Shown in pieces: positions 1-7,368 of a stretch of 61,321 nucleotides of DNA. The notes beneath the pieces are model-generated. The model was given only the letters and a program-made list of their open reading frames with translations. It did no database searches and was not told where the DNA came from. The stretch is taken from positions 1 through 61,321 of the forward strand of contig NZ_FQUW01000019.1 of assembly GCF_900129285.1 (NCBI RefSeq). The letters run 5' to 3'. This stretch comes from Desulfofundulus australicus DSM 11792 (GTDB lineage Bacteria; Bacillota; Desulfotomaculia; Desulfotomaculales; Desulfovirgulaceae). The translations under genes and the position numbers were made by a program. Position 1 is the stretch's first letter. Each line of letters opens with the position of its first letter.

Positions 1-22
1 CCTTATCTGTTAAACTCAACTT

Positions 23-208
23 AAGAGCAGGAATGCTCAACTAAGTTGGCAAAATATAGTTCAAAGTTTCCGGGAAAAGGATTTCACCTCCTGACAGTTC
101 GACTGCTTACACAAGAGCTACCTTTCCCGGATCAAATTTGCAGACTGCGGTTTATAGAAGGGTTGTGCTTCGAGCACCACGTTAGATAAGGCCCACTGCC
201 AGTCTGCA
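23..208 (+). ncRNA. Candidate IS110 bridge RNA
   Basis: Three structures follow one another. A 5' stem-loop pairs 25-29 with 34-38 around a GGAA loop, extended at DNA level by 17-23 with 42-48. A first bipartite loop (target-binding) is closed by 70-80 with 121-130 and capped by 95-98 with 102-105. A second (donor-binding) is closed by 139-147 with 200-208 and capped by 165-169 with 173-177. This order matches the bridge RNA described for IS621. Assigned guides are LTG 85-93, RTG 109-115, LDG 154-161 and RDG 184-191. RDG is the reverse complement of bases 1-8, LDG equals 1595-1602, and RTG is the reverse complement of 1604-1610. The 5' end is inferred from the junction promoter (-10 at 11-16). 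Confidence 0.75.
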
Positions 209-236
209 GCCAATCTCTATACCGGAGGTTTTCAAC

Positions 237-1445
237 ATGTACTTCGTAGGGATTGATTGGTCTGACCTGCATCACGATGTAGCTGTGTTCAATGAAAAGG
301 GGCAAGAGCTTAAATATTTCACCATCCCTCACAACAGGAAAGGCATGGAGTTATTAAAGGAAAGGCTCTTAAGCATCGATCCCGAACCGGAAAACTTCGC
401 CTGCCTGCTCGAAACCAAAAACGGTCTTCTAGTGCAGTTTCTGCTGGAAGCCGGCTTTCCGGTTTACCCGCTTAACCCGAAGGTTGTGGATTACCGGCGA
501 AAACCTTCCGGGGCAAAGAGCGACCCCATCGATGCCCGGCTGCTGGCCAACATCGGCCGCTCCGACCTGGCGCAGTTGAAGAGGCTTAAGCCAGATACGG
601 AACTGATCGCGGAACTAAAGATGCTCACCCGGGACCAGGACAGCCTCATCCAGGAATCCACCCGGCTCACCAATAAGCTCATTGCTTGCCTGAAGGAGTA
701 TTACCCGGTAGCCCTGGAGTTCTTCTCGAAGCCAACCCTGCCGGTAGCCCTGGAGTTTTTCAAGCTTTACCCCACCCCGGATCTGGTCAGGGAAGCTACC
801 GTTCCGGAGATGGCCGCTTTTCTGAAAAAGCATAAGCATCCACGGCCCAACCAAACGGCAATCTCCATCTGGCAGAAGGCGCATGAGCCGCAGCTTCAGG
901 CCAGCGCTCCCACCGTGCGGGCAAAATGCCGCTTGATGCTCGCCCTGGTGAGACAGCTGGAATTAGTCCAGGACCAAATCGCTGCTTACGACGAGGAGAT
1001 CAACCGCCTTTTTCAGCAGCACTCCGACAGCAGGATCTTCGCTAGCTTGCCAAGGGCGGCTGAGCGGCTTGCGCCAAGACTGCTGGCGGAGTGGGGGGAC
1101 GACCGGGAACGTTACGAAAATGCAGCCGTGGTCCAGGCTTTAGCGGGTACCTCACCGGTTCTCTTTCAAAGCGGCAAGTATCGCTTTGCCAGGCAGCGCA
1201 GATCCTGCGTAAAACCTTTCCGACGAGCAATGCACCTATTTGCCTTCCAGAGTATCAGGCAGGTTTCCTGGGCACGGGAATATTACGACACCAAGAGAAG
1301 CCAGGGTAAAACCCACCATGAGGCCTTGCGTGCATTGGCAAATATTTGGGTACGAATAATCTTTGCCATGTGGAAAAACCGTACTTGCTACGACGAAGCC
1401 ACATTTCTCACAGCCCGCGCCAGGCATCTTAGTCGGGCAGCATGA
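237..1445 (+). CDS. IS110-family transposase (DEDD recombinase)
   Basis: This 402-residue protein catalyses strand exchange between IS and target DNA, guided in this family by a bridge RNA. The N-terminal RuvC-like domain shows the DEDD set at D7 (GIDWSD), E59, D96 and D99. The C-terminal transposase_20 region (about 265-360) has the AGTSPV...QSG segment, where the family's catalytic serine is expected (S306 or S312). The length is normal for the family. A GGAGG site lies 10 bp before the ATG. An unusual detail is a 12-residue tandem duplication around residues 157-175 (the PVALEFF motif occurs twice), mirrored in the DNA at 705 and 741. It lies outside the catalytic motifs and the frame is intact, so the enzyme may still be active. 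Confidence 0.95.
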   Translation: MYFVGIDWSDLHHDVAVFNEKGQELKYFTIPHNRKGMELLKERLLSIDPEPENFACLLETKNGLLVQFLLEAGFPVYPLNPKVVDYRRKPSGAKSDPIDARLLANIGRSDLAQLKRLKPDTELIAELKMLTRDQDSLIQESTRLTNKLIACLKEYYPVALEFFSKPTLPVALEFFKLYPTPDLVREATVPEMAAFLKKHKHPRPNQTAISIWQKAHEPQLQASAPTVRAKCRLMLALVRQLELVQDQIAAYDEEINRLFQQHSDSRIFASLPRAAERLAPRLLAEWGDDRERYENAAVVQALAGTSPVLFQSGKYRFARQRRSCVKPFRRAMHLFAFQSIRQVSWAREYYDTKRSQGKTHHEALRALANIWVRIIFAMWKNRTCYDEATFLTARARHLSRAA

Positions 1446-1480
1446 TGTTAAATTATTCTGTTTTCAATGTTCTTTAGCCG

Positions 1481-1543
1481 CCGGCGAGGGCTGGATTTTA
1501 ATCTGGCCCTCGCCGGGCGGAGCGGGCGAAGCCCGTCCTTTTT
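1481..1543 (+). terminator. Hairpins and terminator in IS right end
   Basis: A perfect 11-bp stem pairs 1481-1491 with 1506-1516. It is followed by a second hairpin, 1523-1527 with 1531-1535 around a GAA loop, which runs into a T-rich stretch ending at 1543. The second hairpin looks like a Rho-independent terminator for the transposase transcript. The first may be a structural feature of the right end. Confidence 0.6.
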
Positions 1544-1589
1544 AAAGACCACGAACATTTGTACTACCTAAAATTTTTTGATAAACCTA

Positions 1590-1605
1590 TTGACATAGAA
1601 GGTCT
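1590..1605 (+). promoter_or_regulatory. Outward -35 at IS right end (junction promoter half)
   Basis: A perfect TTGACA lies at 1590-1595, pointing out of the element. If the ends are joined at a single CT core, it sits 17 bp from TAAACT at 11-16 of the left end. That would make a sigma-A promoter which exists only in the excised circle and reads into the bridge RNA and transposase. Junction promoters are known for circle-forming IS families. The spacing here is computed from the inferred boundaries. Confidence 0.65.
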
Positions 1606-1725
1606 TGTGTTCAGGTGGCCTCCGCGGACGTCCTGTCCGCGGCACGTGGCCTGGCCCGGCAGCGCTCACTCCAGGTCGCTCCTCTTTAAAACCAGAGCAC
1701 ATAGGAAGCATGTCTACAGCCTGAC
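1606..1725 (+). repeat. Structured repeat, copy A, cut by the IS110 element
   Basis: These 120 bp match the reverse complement of 55204-55324. The first 85 positions are nearly identical and the similarity then falls. The copy begins exactly at the IS right core, so its missing left part would lie beyond the window, on the other side of the IS. It contains the CCGCGGAC/GTCCGCGG hairpin seen in the other copy. I see no convincing reading frame in it. Confidence 0.8.
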
Positions 1726-1742
1726 TGCCCCGGAGGGGCAGA

Positions 1743-2069
1743 TCAAGCCGTTATCCGGAATGAGCGGCTGGATTCCAGAGGTTCCACTATTGCTACCCGT
1801 AAACCATGCTCGGTCGCCCAGAGAATCTGGGAGGCAAGGCTGCCCACATCTCTTTCCTGAACAGCCCTGAGTGGCAAAGCCACGGGAAGGCAGAATTCGG
1901 GGCGTCCGCCATCGCACAGACAAACCTGCAGGTGTACCCGGTCACCCACGGAACGCAGCGGGGCCAGACGTGTGATCCGCCCGTCCCGGGACGAAAGCTC
2001 GGCCTGCACCTGAGCCAGCAGGGTATCAAAGCCTGACTCCCCCAGACCACTGCCGCACATTGAAGACAC
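1743..2069 (-). CDS. Hypothetical protein, 108 aa
   Basis: I do not recognise this product. It is a soluble protein of mixed composition without a signal peptide or membrane segment. The ATG is preceded by AGGTG at a normal distance and the frame is open throughout, so it looks like a real gene. A patch near residues 48-53 (LQVCLC) carries two cysteines but no metal-binding pattern is evident. It stands alone between the IS/repeat region and the hairpin array, in DNA that looks accessory. No function can be proposed. Confidence 0.55.
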   Translation of the reverse strand: MSSMCGSGLGESGFDTLLAQVQAELSSRDGRITRLAPLRSVGDRVHLQVCLCDGGRPEFCLPVALPLRAVQERDVGSLASQILWATEHGLRVAIVEPLESSRSFRITA

Positions 2070-2284
2070 CTCGCTTTACTCCGGGCTTTTTTACATTTTA
2101 TTAAGCTTATGTTTAAGAATTAATTATTTACAGCCCAGTAACCAGATCAGTTCCTCCAGCAGGCGGGATCAAACGTTCAATGGTAACCGGGAGATAACCA
2201 TTTACGCACAGCAATTTTAATACTTAATGGCTATATTTACCGTTTGCTCCGGTGCATATAGGTTAGAAAAGGGGTAATAATATG
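2070..2284. other. Intergenic, AT-richer, no gene seen
   Basis: This stretch is more AT-rich than its surroundings and holds no supported gene. It must contain the promoter of the 108-aa gene, but I cannot point to convincing -35 and -10 boxes. Confidence 0.4.
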
Positions 2285-2705
2285 AGCAACAGGGTCGGTA
2301 ATGGCCGAGCCAAGACTGCTACAGGGTCAGTTAAAAATGGCTCTGTAGCAGCCGGCCAAAGGTTGGTAGCGGGTCACAGGGCTCGCTACCAGCCGGAGGG
2401 CAGATCGCTGGATGTCCCGGCAGGCTCGGCAGCGGTCCGAAGGATTACTGCCGGGTCGTAAGGAATGTTCAGCGATCGAGCTAAGATCATTACAGGTGCC
2501 GGCAGTTTTTGTCATCTGACAAACAGTTTTTGTCATTGACAAAAAAGAGAGGTTTGGTGCAGTCGAGAGATTGTATCAGGCTTCCCAGGTATCTGTAATG
2601 GTCGAGCAAAGGTCATTACGGGTTCCGTAATGGTTTGCGACAGCCGAAAGGTTATCGTGGGCTATGCAGGGATCTGTAATCGCTGTAGTGAAGGCTGTTA
2701 CCGGC
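2285..2705. repeat. Degenerate array of about nine hairpin units
   Basis: A linker resembling GGTCGAGCAAAGG recurs near 2303, 2351, 2392, 2434, 2474, 2562, 2600, 2641 and 2682, at steps of 38-48 bp apart from one gap of 88. The arms flanking the linkers vary, yet the 3' arm of one unit pairs with the 5' arm of the next: 2316-2323 with 2344-2351 (8 bp), 2365-2371 with 2384-2390 (7 bp), 2406-2410 with 2430-2434, and 2614-2621 with 2625-2632 (8 bp, 3-nt loop). 2489-2495 also pairs with 2593-2599 across the gap. This suggests a string of stem-loops in RNA or single-stranded DNA. The strand of transcription is unknown. Confidence 0.6.
2503..2545. repeat. Tandem 21-bp palindromes inside the hairpin array
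   Basis: Two adjacent 21-bp copies begin with CAGTTTTTGTCA. Each is an inverted repeat of the type TTTGTCA-N-TGACAAA. In the second, 2527-2535 pairs perfectly with 2537-2545. They sit in the one gap of the hairpin array and could be a tandem operator or a later insertion. I cannot name a regulator. Confidence 0.5.
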
Positions 2706-2710
2706 TCGAA

Positions 2711-2744
2711 AAAGAAACCCTTCTCCACGGAGAAGGGTTTCTTT
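2711..2744 (-). terminator. Rho-independent terminator of ileS
   Basis: A perfect 15-bp stem (2711-2725 with 2730-2744) with a 4-nt loop lies directly after the ileS stop codon. A- and T-rich flanks on both sides mean it could work in both directions. Confidence 0.9.
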
Positions 2745-2746
2745 AT

Positions 2747-5527
2747 TTACTGCCCGGTTATAACCCTTGCACAACGGGGGCATAAGGTGGGGTGTTCCGG
2801 ATGCTCTCCGACCCCGGGGTGGTACATCCAGCAGCGCTCACACTTTTTCCCCGGCGCCCTTTCCACCGCCACCGCCAGGTCGGGAATCATCTCCGAAGCC
2901 ATTGCTTTTTCCGGCAATTCCCCGTCCCACCTTTTCAGCTCCACGGCGGAAACGATGAAAATTGCCGGCAGCTCGTCCACCCCGGAGAGGAAATCATATA
3001 ATTCCCCCCGGGCATATAATATCACCGCCGCCTCCAGGGAGTTACCGATTAGCTTTTCCCTGCGGGCTGCTTCGAGGGACCGGGTAACCTCGCCCCGTAC
3101 CGCCAGCAGGCGCTCCCACCGGGTCTCCAGTTCCGGATCCAGGTAATCTTCATTGACCCGGGGCATGTCGGTTAGCTGAACACTTACCGGCGCATCCTTT
3201 TCTTTGGGAGCATAACGCCAGATTTCTTCCGTAGTAAAGGCCAGAATGGGCGTAAGGAGGCGTACCAGGGCATGCAACACCTGGTAAAGCACGGTTTGAG
3301 CCGCCCGGCGCTCCAGGGAAAGGGCGGGAGTGGTATAAAGCCTGTCTTTGATCATATCCAGGTACAGCGCGCTCATGTCAACGGTACAGAAATGATGAAT
3401 GGTGTGGAAAACCACATGGTACTCATAATCCCTGTAAGCAGCCAGCACCCGTTCTATCATCCGGTGCAGGCGTAAAAGGGCCCAGCGATCCATTTCCGGA
3501 AGCTGTTCATAGGGCACCTGATCACCGGGGCCGAAATCATAAAGGTTCCCCAGCAAAAACCGGCAGGTATTGCGGATTTTACGGTAAGCTTCCGTCATCT
3601 GCTTGAGGATGTTCTGCGATACCGCCAGGTCGCCCCGGTAATCCGCGGAACTCACCCAGAGGCGTAAAATATCGGCTCCCATTTGCTCGACGATCTTCAT
3701 GGGATCGATAACATTCCCCAATGACTTGCTCATCTTGCGGCCCTGCTCGTCAACCACAAAACCATGGGTGAGTACGGCCCGGTAGGGAGCCTGGCCCCGC
3801 ACAGCCACCGCCGTGGAAAGGGAACTGTTGAACCAGCCCCGGTGCTGATCGCTACCTTCCAGGTAGAGATCCGCCGGCCAGCTCAGTTCCGGCCATATAT
3901 CCGGCTGCTCCAGCACACCCACATGGGAAGTACCGCTATCAAACCAGACATCCATAATGTCGGTTTCCCTGGTAAACTCACCAGCCCCGCAGAACGGGCA
4001 TTTGAAACCGGGAGGGAGCAATTCCGCCGCTTCCTTCATGAACCAGATATCCGAGCCGTGTTCTCTGAACAACCCCTGCAGGTGGGATATGGTTTCCGGG
4101 GTAATAATCTCTTTTCCGCAGGCCTGACAATAGAAAATGGGTATGGGTACACCCCAGGTCCGCTGGCGGGAGATACACCAGTCGCTGCGGTTGGCCACCA
4201 TATTATAAATGCGCTCTTCTCCCCAGGCCGGAATCCAGCGCACCTGGCGGATAGCCTCCAGGGCCTTCTTGCGGAAGCCTTCAATGGAAGCAAACCACTG
4301 TTCTGTGGCCCGGAAAAAGACAGGCTTCTTGCAGCGCCAGCAGTGGGGGTACTGGTGGCTGATGGTACCGCTATTGAGCAGCTTACCCCTGGCTTTTAGC
4401 TCGGCAATAATATTATCGTTGGCCTCCGCATAAAACTGGCCGGCAAACTGCCCCGCTTCCCCGGTGAAATATCCCCGGCCATCAACGGGAGAAAGAATGG
4501 GCAGGTCATACTGCAACCCAACCAGGTAGTCTTCATGGCCGTGACCGGGAGCCGTATGCACGCAACCGGTTCCGGCATCCAGGGTAACGTGATCGCCTAA
4601 AATGACTAAAGAATCCCGTTCGATAAAGGGATGCTTTAAAACCACGCCCTCCAGATCTTTCCCCGTAAACTCTTCTATAATGGTCCATTCTTCCAGGCCG
4701 GTAGCCCGGGCAAATGAAGGCACCAGTTCCCTGGCCACCACGTACTTTTCTGCACCGGCAGCCACCAGGGCATAGGCAAATTCCGGGTGCAGGCAAACGG
4801 CGACATTGGCAATCAACGTCCAGGGAGTGGTGGTCCAGATAACCACCTGGCTACCAACCGGCAAGCGGCCCCTTCCATCTTTAACGGGAAAAGAAACATA
4901 GATGGAGGGGGACTTTTTATCCTGATACTCCACTTCCGCCTCGGCCAGGGCAGTTTCACAGGTAGCGCACCAGTACACGGGTTTCAAGCCCTTATAAATG
5001 TAACCCCTTCGGGCCATTTCTCCGAAAACGCCTATCTGCGCGGCCTCATAGTGGGGCATCAGGGTGAGGTAGGGATGTTCCCAATCTCCTCGCACACCCA
5101 GGCGCTTGAATTCCTGGTGCTGGATATCCACAAATTTTAATGCGTATTCTTTACACTTGCGCCGGAACTCCACGGGATGAACGGCATGCCGGTTTAACCC
5201 CAGGCTTTTAATGGCCTGCTGTTCTATAGGCAGCCCGTGGGTATCCCACCCGGGAACATAGGGGGCATCATAGCCAGCCATGGAGTGATATTTAACCACA
5301 ATATCCTTGAGCACCTTGTTCAGGGCAGTCCCCAGGTGGATGTGTCCGTTGGCGTAGGGCGGCCCGTCATGCAGGATAAACCTGGGCCGGCCGGCATTCT
5401 TTTGCTGTACCAGGCGGTAAATATTAATTTCATCCCAGAACTTCAAGATCTCCGGTTCCCGCTGGGGCAGATTGGCCCGCATGGGGAAATCAGTTTTGGG
5501 CAGGTTCAAAGTCTGGCTGTAATCCAT
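2747..5527 (-). CDS. ileS: Isoleucyl-tRNA synthetase
   Basis: This cytoplasmic class I synthetase charges tRNA-Ile. It shows the HIGH-type motif HIHLG near residue 63, the editing (CP1) domain, KMSKS near residue 600 and a C-terminal zinc ribbon of paired CxxC motifs (CERC...CPRC). At about 926 residues it has the usual length. I chose the ATG at 5527 (MDYSQTL) because the GTG codons 6-9 bp upstream lie inside its ribosome binding site (GAGGTGG). The gene has its own sigma-A promoter and a T-box leader, so it is regulated by uncharged tRNA-Ile. It stands where divIVA is often found in related bacteria; no divIVA is present in this window. Confidence 0.97.
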   Translation of the reverse strand: MDYSQTLNLPKTDFPMRANLPQREPEILKFWDEINIYRLVQQKNAGRPRFILHDGPPYANGHIHLGTALNKVLKDIVVKYHSMAGYDAPYVPGWDTHGLPIEQQAIKSLGLNRHAVHPVEFRRKCKEYALKFVDIQHQEFKRLGVRGDWEHPYLTLMPHYEAAQIGVFGEMARRGYIYKGLKPVYWCATCETALAEAEVEYQDKKSPSIYVSFPVKDGRGRLPVGSQVVIWTTTPWTLIANVAVCLHPEFAYALVAAGAEKYVVARELVPSFARATGLEEWTIIEEFTGKDLEGVVLKHPFIERDSLVILGDHVTLDAGTGCVHTAPGHGHEDYLVGLQYDLPILSPVDGRGYFTGEAGQFAGQFYAEANDNIIAELKARGKLLNSGTISHQYPHCWRCKKPVFFRATEQWFASIEGFRKKALEAIRQVRWIPAWGEERIYNMVANRSDWCISRQRTWGVPIPIFYCQACGKEIITPETISHLQGLFREHGSDIWFMKEAAELLPPGFKCPFCGAGEFTRETDIMDVWFDSGTSHVGVLEQPDIWPELSWPADLYLEGSDQHRGWFNSSLSTAVAVRGQAPYRAVLTHGFVVDEQGRKMSKSLGNVIDPMKIVEQMGADILRLWVSSADYRGDLAVSQNILKQMTEAYRKIRNTCRFLLGNLYDFGPGDQVPYEQLPEMDRWALLRLHRMIERVLAAYRDYEYHVVFHTIHHFCTVDMSALYLDMIKDRLYTTPALSLERRAAQTVLYQVLHALVRLLTPILAFTTEEIWRYAPKEKDAPVSVQLTDMPRVNEDYLDPELETRWERLLAVRGEVTRSLEAARREKLIGNSLEAAVILYARGELYDFLSGVDELPAIFIVSAVELKRWDGELPEKAMASEMIPDLAVAVERAPGKKCERCWMYHPGVGEHPEHPTLCPRCARVITGQ

Positions 5528-5574
5528 CCGCACCACCTCAGGCTAGCATAGTCCTCGAGCATGTCCCCAAATAG

Positions 5575-5838
5575 AAAAAACCCGCCCCAAAGGGACGGGA
5601 TATTCCCGCGGTACCACCCTTCTAGACAGGTAAAAAGGCCTTTCTACCTGTCCCCTCATTTTGCCGGTAACGGTGGCTGGCCGTCCGGGCTTAATAGGCG
5701 GTTAACCGCCGTTCAGCCGGAACCTCCCGGGTGATTTTCACCGCGGACCCCTGTACCCGTTTCCAGCTTCCCCGGGCTCTCTGTAACAGAAGTGCCGGGC
5801 TACTCGTCCCGTTCACAGGCTTTAACAGCTTTAAAACA
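5575..5838 (-). promoter_or_regulatory. T-box riboswitch leader of ileS
   Basis: The conserved T-box core TGGTACCGCG lies at 5607-5616 on the minus strand. It is followed by an 8-bp terminator hairpin (5592-5599 with 5581-5588) and six T's at 5575-5580. The long upstream part forms stem I. An ATC isoleucine codon at 5735-5733, in a GTGAAAATCACCC context, is the likely specifier. Binding of uncharged tRNA-Ile would stabilise the antiterminator and allow ileS transcription. Confidence 0.92.
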
Positions 5839-5844
5839 AGGAGT

Positions 5845-5873
5845 ATTATACACAAAAACAGGGCCAGCGTCAA
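5845..5873 (-). promoter_or_regulatory. Sigma-A promoter of ileS
   Basis: The -35 is TTGACG (5873-5868) and the -10 is TATAAT (5850-5845), separated by exactly 17 bp. The transcript would start near 5838, at the beginning of the T-box leader. Confidence 0.9.
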
Positions 5874-5958
5874 TCTTACGGGCCGGTTAGGCCGGGGTTA
5901 AGTTTAATTTCTCCCCGGCTCAAAGGCCGCTCGCTGGCGCGCCGGAACAGCGACCATT

Positions 5959-6270
5959 TTATCCGTTGTTCCTGGCGCCGGTGGTGGTTTCCAGCAGGGA
6001 AAGTATCCTCCCGGCAGCAATGCCCTTTACCCTGATTAACTTGCTGCGTCCCTTTTGCCCGGCCGCAATTTCCACCTGCGACCTGGGTACCCCCAGCAGC
6101 CGGGCCAGAAAAACACGCAGGGCTTCGTTGGCTTCCCCCTCCACCGGGGGGGCCGTGAGGCGTATTTTCAGGGCATCTTCATGCAGCCCGGCCAGCTCAT
6201 TCCTGGCTGCCCGGGGCTGAACGCGCACCTTAAAAACCACCGCTTCCTTTTCTTCACGCAGGAAGACCAT
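5959..6270 (-). CDS. yggU: DUF167 family protein (YggU)
   Basis: This 103-residue protein belongs to the small DUF167/YggU family, whose biochemical role is not established. The hallmark core is visible: KVRVQPRAARNE near the start, the RLTAPPVEGEANEAL segment in the middle and the KGRSKLIRV strand at the end. It begins 14 bp after the ylmH stop and is last in the sepF-proC-yggT-ylmH run, so it is probably co-transcribed with it. A GC-rich inverted repeat (5891-5897 with 5913-5919) follows it but lacks a T-run. Confidence 0.88.
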   Translation of the reverse strand: MVFLREEKEAVVFKVRVQPRAARNELAGLHEDALKIRLTAPPVEGEANEALRVFLARLLGVPRSQVEIAAGQKGRSKLIRVKGIAAGRILSLLETTTGARNNG

Positions 6271-6284
6271 AAAACCGCCACCCG

Positions 6285-7073
6285 TTAAACATACCGGTGC
6301 AGGATTAGCGCCAGGCGGCCGCTTCTGGTCGTTCCTGTGACACGGGTCACCTGAACCCGGCCGCGTCCCCTGGCGGAAATAATATCCCCCTCCCGCACCG
6401 TTCGCGAAAGTTCAGTGCAGACCTGCCAGTTCACGCTAACCCGCTGGGCGGTAATTTCCCGGGCCATCCTGGTGCGAGAAGTGCCGAAGCCGGCGGCTGC
6501 CACTACATCCAGGCGCAGGGAAGGAACGGTGGCCTTGATTTCCCTGACCCGCCGGGGGGGAGGGCAGATCTGCTCCCGGGAAATCTCCTCCACGGTCACG
6601 GGGACGGAACCCACCCTGGTCAGCTGGGATTGCACGAAAGACGCCACTTCGGCAGCCACCACCAGCTGAGCCCGGTCGTTATGCAGGAGGATGTCTCCAA
6701 TTTTCTCCCGGCGCAGGCCCAGGGAGAGCAGGGCCCCGAGAAAATCCCTGTGGCTGAGCTCCTGCTCTGCAAAGGAGCCCCGCAGCGAAAGGTACGCCAG
6801 CTGCCAGTCTTCCTCCCGGGGCTCCAGGTAATCGGGATAAATGAGCACGCGCACCCTTTCGGCAGCCGGGTAACCGCCGTCGCTTCCGGCTGCCAGATCG
6901 GGAACCCTCTTCAGGGCCATATCCACCAGACCGGCGTGATAGGGATCAAGGAAATCGGTTACCCGGGGCTGCCGGGTACGTAAAACCTGCTGTGCCAGGT
7001 CATAAATCCTGGCCAGCATCTCTTTTTCCTCCTGGTTCCTGGCATGGCAGAGCAAAAACTCCTTGTCCAGCAC
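6285..7073 (-). CDS. ylmH: YlmH, S4-domain RNA-binding protein
   Basis: The 262-residue protein matches YlmH of the Gram-positive sepF-ylmGH group. It has an N-terminal region, a central alpha/beta domain and a C-terminal S4 RNA-binding domain at about 185-250 (RLDVVAAAGFGTSRTRMAREI...VNW). Family members associate with ribosomes, and a role in rescue or quality control has been proposed. The start is a GTG with an AAGGA site lying in the 19-bp gap after yggT. Its place between yggT and yggU indicates one operon. Confidence 0.92.
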   Translation of the reverse strand: MLDKEFLLCHARNQEEKEMLARIYDLAQQVLRTRQPRVTDFLDPYHAGLVDMALKRVPDLAAGSDGGYPAAERVRVLIYPDYLEPREEDWQLAYLSLRGSFAEQELSHRDFLGALLSLGLRREKIGDILLHNDRAQLVVAAEVASFVQSQLTRVGSVPVTVEEISREQICPPPRRVREIKATVPSLRLDVVAAAGFGTSRTRMAREITAQRVSVNWQVCTELSRTVREGDIISARGRGRVQVTRVTGTTRSGRLALILHRYV

Positions 7074-7092
7074 GTCTTCACATCCTTCTGGT

Positions 7093-7356
7093 CTACAATC
7101 CCAGTGCCCGGATCAAGTTGAGGATTATCTGGCGCAGCAGTTCCAACGCAAAAAAGGCTACCAGGGGTGAAAAGTCAAGCATACCCACAGGGGGAATAAA
7201 ACGCCTGAAAAACCCCAGTACAGGTTCGGTAATTTCGTAAATGAAGCGGATTAGAGGATGATAGGGGTTATGACGGATAAAAGATAAAATAATCCGGATA
7301 AAAATTAACCAGGTGTACACCTGAAATGCGACATTAATAATACGTTCCAGGCTCAT
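7093..7356 (-). CDS. yggT: YggT/YlmG family membrane protein
   Basis: The 87-residue product has two hydrophobic segments (about 5-25 and 60-85) separated by a loop containing the family's PLIRFIYEITEPVL...RRFIPP motif. YggT proteins are small inner-membrane proteins linked to osmotic tolerance, and in Gram-positives and plastids to division-associated gene clusters. The ATG has a strong AAAGGAG site. It lies between proC and ylmH, 12 bp from the proC stop. Confidence 0.93.
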   Translation of the reverse strand: MSLERIINVAFQVYTWLIFIRIILSFIRHNPYHPLIRFIYEITEPVLGFFRRFIPPVGMLDFSPLVAFFALELLRQIILNLIRALGL

Positions 7357-7368
7357 GACGCTCTCCTT

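Larger units (their letters stand above)
2..1605 (+). mobile_element. IS110-family insertion sequence, bounded by CT cores
   Basis: The element consists of a 5' non-coding region of about 230 bp, one transposase gene and a 160 bp right end. I place the CT cores at 2-3 and 1604-1605. The left core follows from the DBL guide at 184-191, which is the exact reverse complement of bases 1-8. The right core follows from the other DBL guide, 154-161, which is identical to 1595-1602 just before the right CT. There are no terminal inverted repeats, as is normal for IS110. Just outside the right end is a structured repeat whose intact relative lies at 55204-55333. The left flank is cut off by the window start, so the left junction rests on three flanking and core bases only. 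Boundaries are inferred, the family is certain. Confidence 0.85.

Noticed and set aside
1559-1870. 103-codon plus-strand frame
   Set aside because: It runs through the structured repeat and antisense to the 108-aa gene; similar translated residues in the other copy only reflect DNA similarity.
2282-2461. 59-codon frame with a fair ribosome binding site inside the hairpin array
   Set aside because: The repeat unit lengths are not multiples of three, so the repeats are not explained by coding, and the peptide resembles no family.
2285-2705. CRISPR array
   Set aside because: There are no identical repeats or constant-length spacers, and no cas genes are present.
5891-5919. Terminator after yggU
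   Set aside because: The 7-bp GC-rich inverted repeat has a 15-nt loop and no T-run on either strand.
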